DNA of 27,452 bases. It comes from Hirudo medicinalis (taxonomy: Eukaryota > Annelida > Clitellata > Hirudinida > Hirudinidae). Below the pieces are notes generated by a model, which was given only the letters and a program-made list of their open reading frames with translations, did not search any database and was not told where the DNA came from. The stretch's first letter is position 1. The number at the start of each line of letters is the position of its first letter. Both the position numbers and the translations under genes were made by a program. Where the stretch lies: positions 27,174 through 54,625 of the forward strand of contig MPNW01000520.1 of assembly GCA_011800805.1 (NCBI GenBank), given 5' to 3'. Shown here one piece after another: positions 7,784-17,600 of this stretch.

Positions 7784-10700
7784 CTGAATATTGATCAAAA
7801 TTTTAAATTAAAATTAAAAAGTTTAACTTGTAATTAATCGTAATTAATCATAATCATGACAAGAACTAATAATCAAGGACATCATTTCAGCTATTTTGAA
7901 AAGATAGAGGACAAAACTTTGTTCAATTTTTTCCACTTTAGCTGACCAATTATTCGCTTATTTGTCGAAATAGTTTCGAAAGGTTCCTTTCCCTATATTA
8001 TTCAACAAAGGTAATTACAGTAAAACGTTTCATACTTTAATATTGAAAATTCAAATGGGACAAATTAAATTCCCGCCTATAAACTTAATAATTCATTATA
8101 AGTTTTCCTTATTTGTTTTATGCAACCCATAAATGTCTTAATGTTATTCAAATATCATTCTTAGCAGCTGTTCAAATTGTATTCTACTAAATGTTGGGTA
8201 TTTATTTTCATCATTTATATTATTATGAGTATGAGTATTTAAAATTTCATCATTTAGAATACTAAGACAGCACTAACTTCTAACTTTAACGCTCCTTGAG
8301 TGGGCAATTTGAATACTTCGTAAATAGGGTCAGAATCTGTCTGATGAGCAAGTTTTCTTGCATCAAGCCAAAGCGTTGTAAAAATTAATTTTTCGCCTGG
8401 CTTCAATATTGGGGAAATAAAGTTGGTGTATTGAATAGGAGTGACAGATACTTTAACTGTCACAAACTCTTTTGAGGCATGTTGCAAACCAACTGTTAAA
8501 TCATCTATGGCGCCTGAAAAGTTTGTTTGAACGTAAGACACAATTCCGTCATCAACATCAGCTTGTGTAAAGGAATCCACAGGAGTATTATTTCTAAAAA
8601 TATGGACATATATATATTGGCCAATATGTAACTAATATATTATCATTCACTCATCACATTTTCTGCTTCAGTCACTTATGGTCATTATCATGAAGGTTTA
8701 TAACTATAGAACGTAATAGCACGTACCATGGAAGCATATTAATAATAATAATAATAATAATAATTGAATAATACTACAATAATAATAATTTTTATTTATT
8801 TGTATATTACAAAAAAAAATATTACTGTTAATATTAATTATGTTATATTGTAATTATTAATATTATTATTATTACTTTATTTAATTTTATTTACCAGCCC
8901 AAAACAATCAAAAACAATCTGTCCAAATAAACATACATCAACGAAAATTTTTTGCAATCCCTCAACATGGCTCTGGATCACCGAGGGACTATGAAGTTAA
9001 AATTGCTTAACTATGACACCTCAACAAACACATTTTTTTAAAGAAACGTAATTGTTTCTTAAATATTCTGTCGCTCTCAATATATTTTCAATCGAGTCCA
9101 TATAAATTTCACATTGTTCTTCATGATGAGCAGAGTGGATAAGAAGCAGTCATTGGGCGTCTTTCCTCCTATGGACAATGGCGTGGAAGGACGCTTATTC
9201 GTGTTGTCCACTTGTTGGCCCACCCATTGAATTGAGCTCCTTTTCTTTTTTGAAGCCACAAATTTTTGCAATCTTATCTGTCCTCCTTTGATAAATCTTG
9301 ATGAGAATAACCCTTTTGAATACTTAATTGTTTTTCAGCTCAGAAGCATTTTCTAGAATGAGAATTTTTTTAAGGCTGACTTTCATATTTAACCAAAACT
9401 GGTCTTGATTCTTTATCCATTTTTCTCACCATTCTGAACATTCACAATCTCTTTATCCATTTTCTTGTTTGATATTTCCTTCAAAAGCTTTAAAACGATA
9501 ATTCAATATTAAAGAGAAAGAACTCGTTTTAAAGCTTTTGAAGGAAATTGTCTTCTGGCAAGTTGAAGACAACAATGTCGTTCTGTCTTTTAAATCTTTC
9601 ATTATTCACTTCGGTCTTTGTACTTGTTTCAACAACGGATTTTTAAACGTCTCCAACATCTGAAACCAATGTGTCTGTATTACTTATGAATAAGGTGAAC
9701 CATTCCTTTGTTGCCTGTTTATTTTCTTCTAATTTCTTTATGGAATTCTTGCTTATTTCGTCCATCTTCTGGTAGAGATCTTCAATTTGTCTACACTGTG
9801 TTTGGACTATTTCAACTAACACATAAGTTTTCTTGAGAATATACTTTATATCATTCAACTCTTTCATAATTTCTTCCGATTCCTTGCTGTGTTTTTCTGT
9901 TAATTTCTTAAGGCACTCCTCATTTTCTTTCAAACAACACTCGCATAAACGTAGGTCGAGCGGTTCGACCATTGAATTTCTTTCATTTGCGGCCTCTTTC
10001 TTGTCTTGTCTTTCTTGTTTCTCGGCCCCGGCATTATGTTTCGAATTCAAAGTTTCCGGAAATGACCTCCGCACAAAAACAATTTCGTTTTAAGTTCAAA
10101 ATTGCTTCAATTTGCTTTTGAAACGGAATTTGTCAAACTAGCTCTTTTAAACCGCTTCGCCACTCAAACTCAGTTTTTATCCATTACAAATAACCTTATT
10201 ATTTATGCCCTTAAAATTCAGCCAGTTACTTACTCTCAAAGAACTGGGTGATTAGTATCGGTGCTCCCGCAACGGGATTCGAGCCCATGCCGCCATCGCG
10301 AGGTCTTAAACGGGAGCAAAATGACCCCTGCTTTTAGTAGCTCTCGAGATTAAAATTTGTATGCGATTTAGGAAAAGGTGAAAATTGGAAAACTTGAAAG
10401 TTAAAAATTGAAAATAGAACAGTTGACCCACGAGTGGCATAGAGAATGATATATGCAAATTTCAAGTCGCTACCGTTCACCGTTTGGGAGGAGTTCTTGG
10501 GACAGAGAGATATACACACGTATTTTCTGTTTTATATTATAGACTAGCTATTTTAAACCGGCTTCGCCAGTGATATATTCAAACTCATTGTTTATTCATT
10601 ATAATTAATTTTATTCATCCCTTCATTGTATATCCCTTCAAATATAGCCAGTTACTTGCCCCCCAAAGTCTCACTTTTTTTCTAGCTGGAGTCTATCACG

Positions 10701-11599
10701 TCGAACATCAACTGTTTCCGCCAATATTCGGTTTTGATTTGCAAATGAACCCGTTGCTCTCGCTGTTCCTTGCTTGTTGTTGTTTATTAACGTCTGCTAT
10801 ACAACTGGGTGATTAGGACGGCGCTCCCGCAATGGGATACGAACCCGTGTCGCCACAGCGAGAAACGATGTCCTACACATTACACTACGCCCGATTTCAG
10901 TAGCTCTCGAGTTTAAAACTCGAATGCGATTTAAGAAAAGGTGTAATATGGAAAACATGAAAATTGAAAACTGAAAATAGCCTAGTTGACTTAGGAATGG
11001 CATAGAGAATGACGTGTGCAAATGTCAAGAAGCTACAATTCACCGCTTTGGAGGGGTTCTTGGGTCAAACAGACATGTACACAGACAAATACACATGTAT
11101 TTTCTGTTTTATATTGTAATAAACGACGGGGCTTAATTTATGCCGAGTTTATTGTTGGGATGTTCCAGCAAATATTCAGTTATCAACTGAGTGGTATTAA
11201 CTGTAAATACCACGCTTACGCAATAATCCTGCTGCNGCTTCTGTCTGAGATTTTTGTCTCGCCGTAGAACTAAAAGATAGTGAATATAATCGAAAACTAA
11301 TTAAACATAAATATAACTTTAAAAATTAATTGATGGCATTTTCAGGGTTATAACAATATTATAGATTTCAGGTACAACTACGAAACCTGTTTACATGAGC
11401 GATATTATTATTACTATTATTATTATCATCATCATTATTAATACTTTTTATTTTTTTATTATTAATTATTTTATAATCGTTATCATCATCATCTTCATCA
11501 TCATCATCATCGTCGTCGTCGTCATTATCGCCATTATCGACATTATCATCATTATCATCATTATCGTAATTATCAACATTATCATCATTGTCATTATTA

Positions 11600-11631
<32 letters not shown>

Positions 11632-14600
11632 TTCATCATTATTATTATAGGTCACCTAAAAAAAATCGTAGAATTCACAGCAAATGAAGCTTCTTGCCAT
11701 CGCTCCTCAAGAAAATATCCTCACTCATAGTGCCCATTCTTGCAAAGATCTTCAACAAGTCAATCCTCTTCGATAAAGTACCACTAGTCTTCAAATCATG
11801 CTACGTCACTTCTCTAATCAGGAAATCCACCTTCGATCCTTCCGATGTTTGTTCCTAACGACCAATCTCCAATCTCTCCGTCTTCTCTGAGGTGATGGTG
11901 CTCCTCCGGTCGACGTGCCCTGAACTCTCTTCCAAACTGACTGGAATCTGTTCTAGTCAGAAAAGACCATGTTACTCCTCTTCTTCACAATCTCCGTTGT
12001 CTACGCATTCGCCAAGGAATAGATTACACAATTTCCACTCTAATCTTCAAGTCTCTCCTAAGTCACGCGCCTAAGTCATACCTGTTTTGCACTGGTACCG
12101 CACATATCCCTGGTAGGAGCAGGCTCAGATCAGCAACCAGAGGCTCCCTTGTCAAACACTTTCGTTACCATAGCCTACACTCAAGATCTCGGGGATGCAA
12201 ATTCACCCCAATGTTTCTTTGGTGAATCGCTTGAAAAAATAGTAATCTATAACACTAAAACCATTAAAAATTGACTTGTTAAACCATGACTTTTAAATTT
12301 AATTTAATAAAAAAAAAACTTAATCACGTTAAAATCATGACATGTGTTAAAAAGTCAGAGTAGCTTCACACAAAAAACTCATTACAATCTTAAGCAAAAA
12401 ATGTTGTTTTGTAGCACAAGATAGTATTTCTATTATGTTAATATTTTTGTTTAAACAAGTCTTGATAAAAAGGAGCTCGCCATTTAGAGAAACTGATCAG
12501 TCGGTTATTAAAAACTACAAATGTAGATTTAATAACAAAGTTATTTCGTACTTAAAACAGTGCAAGCGTATAACTGAAAAAGTAATCTCCTCTAAATGGC
12601 GAGCTTATTTTAACAAAACTTGTTAATTTCTATTATGTAAATGTAAACGTACTTCATTTATGTAGCGCCACATGCATAGAGTCAGAAGCGATTTTTTTTA
12701 ATCATGTATATAGCGCCTTTTCTAGGACGCTTGTGGCAGTGAAAGCTGGGTTTTGAACACGACACTTAAATTTACAATTGTTTCCATTACGCCTGTTGGA
12801 ACGAAACCAAGCCAACTTGCAAACCAATCAGGTATTGTTAGGTATAATCAGGGCCGTATCCAGGAGCCTGGCCATGTTTTGGGGCCAGCCCGGGTTTTAA
12901 AATAATTTTTTGCTTTTCCATTCCTAAATTTACATAACAATTGACATTAGGGCCTAGGGGCCCAAGATTTCTATCGACAGCCATAATATATATAAAATTT
13001 CAAACAAGTCTTCCGGCTATTTCGCACGGCGATTATAAAATATGTCATGATGGTCGGCGCAAGCAAACGAATCACATTTATGACAGGTAATTTGCGACTT
13101 TTTGTCTTTATTTCGGTCACACATAATGCAGTGACCCTGTTTTCTTTTCCTATCAATCTTGTTATTTTATTCTTCATCAATATTCTGTCCATCATTTTAT
13201 TACCACCATGCAATGGATCATGTTGCTGAATGCACTCTTGAATTGTCCTAAGGATGATGGACAAACCAGGAATAGCTAATCTAGATACTAAGTAATTAGA
13301 AACTAAATCTTCGTCTGATATGATAGAGCCAGATATGTTCTCATCGGAATCTCCATCATTATTTTGTTGCTGCTCAAAGTCACTTACATCATATCCTTCA
13401 CAGCAGCTCTCATCTGTACTGTATTCCAGAATTGGAACGCATTCTGTTTCTGATTCATCACTAAAATAACTAAAGCTGGTCGTCAGCATCAGCGTCAGAT
13501 GGCCAGTCGACTATTTAATCCAATATCAATTTTCTCGCCTGTTCCAAAGTAAATCTTTGCAAATTTACTCTTATTAGTCGCCATTAACGTCGACTTGTAT
13601 TAAAATATGCATTTCCTCTCTTACATAAAATTATTCAGCAAAAAAAAATAAACAATTAATAAATAAAATAATTTAAAAAAGATACAAAAACACATGGCTT
13701 CAAAATTTGAACATAAATGCACATTTTAATTTATAATTTGGGGTGCAAATGCATCCCCGATGACAGTAATGCATAATGCTCAAATATCTCCGAAAATATT
13801 TGGGTTATATTATTGGTTATTGGGGAATAAGTACATCCTCATAAATAAGGAAATAGTAAAACAAAATGCGACTTGTGGTGCATTTGCATTTGCACCCTAA
13901 GATCGTTAGAAGGTTAAATAAACAGTTACTTGTATATTAAACCAAATTCTGGTTCTTTTGTTGTAACATATTTGATGAGTTTGCGATCTCCATTGGTTTC
14001 AACATCTAATATTCCCCGAGTAATAATAGCCCGAATGTCTGCCTGGATAATTTCTAATTCTGTGGAATTCTTTTTGACTTTTATGGTCAATGGTTCGATT
14101 TTTATATGGAAAATCTGAAATTATAATAAATTTAACAGTTATAAAAAATTTATTTAAACAAATGTTCGATTATACTCAACTTTAAATATTTGGGGATGTG
14201 ATCCATCCGTAACACTAAAGTAAAAAGCATCGTGATTGGAACTTTTTGAGTCATGCAAAATCATTAAATGTTCATTATCAATGTCTGATTGCGTAAATGA
14301 TGTGACTCCAAGTTGATAAAATTCATTGTTCTTGAAAGATAAATTTTTGTTGAAATTTTGAAAATAATGGTTTTCAAACACAGAATAGTAAGCAGAATTA
14401 TTTAATAATACAAATTTACAATTTGAAGGTTGATTTATAATTTCATAAATAATTTTTTCGTGAGAAGTATCTTTATCAGAGATTGAAAGATAATCTGTCG
14501 TGATTTTCTTATGAGTTCCTTGCACCAGCTCTATGCTGGGACTTTGAACAATCAATTGAAAGGGTTCGTCATCTTTTTGAGAAATTAGTATTTTGAGACT

Positions 14601-17600
14601 AAATCCTGAATCGTATGAATCACTGTCAAATTTATTATATTTGGATTTTAATTCTGCAATTTCGAATGAATATAAGATCTTTAATTTCACATGATCTTCA
14701 AATGATTCAGAATCATCATGTCTATATTCCATCTTTCCTTCATCTATGTCAGACTGATAGAAAATACTCTCAAGTGAAAGCTCTTTATTGTGGCGATATA
14801 ACCAACCATGCTTAGGTATTTCAGTAACTGTATAGAATGGAGTTACAGGCAAGCGATACCTAAGAATTTCCTTTAAAAGTTGTTCATTGTTTAGGTGTTT
14901 AGGAGTTATTAAAGTTCTTCCACCTTCTTGCACAATAAGCTCTTTGATGATCATAAGTTTATGTATATTGCATTCATTAATGTTCAATAATGATACCATG
15001 ACGTCCGTTACCTCAACCTGTTTGCTTTCATCATTTGATTGTGAAGATGACAGAGAAATTTCAACAATAAGTTCATTTTTAGCAGAAATTGAAAATTCAT
15101 TTACAAGTTTGCCACTCTGATAGTAAAGGTTCCTAAAAATATGACATACAATTTAGTGGTCAAATTGATGAAGTGATCAAGTTCTCACCCTTTAATAACG
15201 TCCATCAAAGTGAAATTCGTTTTCTTGATAATCGAAGGCGATCCATATTTTTTAAATATGAGTTGATCCTGGTGTGGCATGCTCAATACACGATAGTTGA
15301 TGTGAAACAAACCAAGGGGACATGTCACAGATTTTTTGTCAAATTTATCTCTTTTCAGAAAATCGTCATTTAGTTCAACTTTTTGTAATAAGCCAGGAAA
15401 TATTAGAAGTGGTTTAAATGTAAACTGAGAAAAGTTGAGAGCAGTTACAATGATATTAATAGTGATATTTTCAGTTGTGAATCTCCCGTCATCAGCAGCC
15501 AACGTTAACACATGCTCACCTATTTCTAAGTAAGTTAAGCATTAGTCAATAATGTGATATGCATCAAGTGCAATTTATACTAAACAAACCTTGAGCAACA
15601 AATGCAACATGTTTAGAAATAACTTGGGATTGGGTAAAGAGGCGAGTGGTAGTCCACTTTGAAGGATCACAAATTTCAATTGAATTCGAGTCAGTATTAA
15701 CATCGGAAGCTTTCCGAGAAACTATGAATCCTCCACTCACATTAAACAATTTCCATAAAATTTTGTCATCACTGGTATCTTCGTCACCAATGAAAATATA
15801 ATCTTCCGTAATAAGTGTCCAAGACCCTTCAGATATATGAAAATTGTTTGACTCGATTACAAAATTGTTTGCAATTTTATGTAAGTCATAAATATCATTT
15901 ATCGTACCAGAATTCAATACATTAGCCACAAAAGTGTGTTATTATCTCGGCAAGATTATTAGCAATAATACATAATCAACGAACCTTTTTCAACGTTAAA
16001 ACTATTTGCAGAAATAACAACAGGGAGCTTGTTATTTATGGGGATGACATCTACTTCCACTCTCACAAATTCACTTATTTTTTCGCTATCAAATGATTTT
16101 CCGACCACCACAAAATAATCACTCCCCATTTCGGAGCCATCATGCACGTAAGAAACTCTTTTATTTTCGATTTGACTAGTAGAAAACCTTGTCACGGATC
16201 CATCGCTTTGGTTACTGATGTCAATGACTTTATTCAGTTTTTCATTGGAATTTTTTGCAAGAATAGAAACGAAATGTCCATTGAATGGTCCTTCTATTAC
16301 AAATATGTCCAATGCAGAAAACAATCTAATGCCAATCAAATTTAATTAAGCAATTAAATATTACAATATTTTTAACGTCATTTAAATTTAATACTTTTTG
16401 TTGAACTGAAAAAAGTTTTTGTCGAGAGTCTCTGCATCTCCTTCTATCACTGATAATCTGGCAGATGTAAGATTAATTGCTTGCGACCTAAGTTCAATTA
16501 TGAGTATCATGTCTTTTAAAATTAGTCCTGAGCAGCATGTAGCTTCAAAAGTTATCGAGTCATTTAATGGCAATCTGTCCATGTGTGATTCATTGAGAGC
16601 TTCAAAATTCATTTCATTTGAAAATTATCTTTAAAGTAGTAAACCAGATGATATATCGAGGTTTTACCTGTCACATAAGTTAGTTTACCATCATATATAT
16701 CATTTTGCCTAAAATGACTGACATCTCTGTAATGGTCATCCAAGCTCAAACGTCCATGAAGAGGTTTAGATTTTACAACGATGCTTTAATGACGACGACA
16801 ACAAAAATGTTAAGACAAATTATAACAAAAAAAACCGCAGCTCACTTAATTTCTTCAGGTTGATCCACTGAATTTATAAAGTCAAAGATTTCAGCACCAA
16901 GCCTTAAGCTTTTCGATTTAGATAAATCAATGAATGATATCTGAGATGATGTATAATTTAAAGAGCTTAAAAAGTTTATTTTTAAAAAAATTAAAGAAAT
17001 ATCCACTTTTTCATGCTTTTGCAAAGAGAGTTCATCACTTTCCACTGAGACATTCAACAAACCAATCGCTGAGTGCTCTCCAATTTTCAACAAAAATCGG
17101 AAAAAGTCCAACTGAATCGATTTATTCGCAACCTGAAATTTGACTCTTTTTAACTCAATGTCATTCATGGTAAATTGCCAAGCGATTTCATTTCCAATTC
17201 TCAGTTCTCCGCTGGTTGGAGGTGTCAGTACATAGAAAAAAATTTTCTCATCTTCATATTTACCATCTAACAATAAATTGCTTTCAATGGCAAAGTGTTT
17301 AGATTCAAGTAAAATCCACTTTTGATCCGTAATTGTTATTTGAGAAAATTTTGAAAGAAATCTTTTTTCTTTACTTCCTGCCACTCTTAAATAAATTGGC
17401 TCTGCTTTCACATTAAGCGTTGTCGTAACAGGGAAAGTACCATCAGTTACACTTAAAATATTCTCCCCTAATATTGGCCCATAATGTTTTAGACAAATCT
17501 CTCCATTTCCAATATCTTTCTGGGCAAACCTGTATATTTAATTATGTTTTCAATAGTATTCTGAATATAACATTATACAACAGTTACCGTTTAATTGATA

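Noticed and set aside
11368..11730. Long Asn/Asp-rich (minus) and Ile/Val-rich (plus) open frames
   Set aside because: They follow the triplet microsatellite and have no sequence beyond it that looks coding.
12849..12965. CAGGGCCGTATCCAGG and GGGCCTAGGGGCCC as hAT element ends
   Set aside because: The first resembles a hAT end, but the two ends do not pair and no 8-bp duplication is visible.
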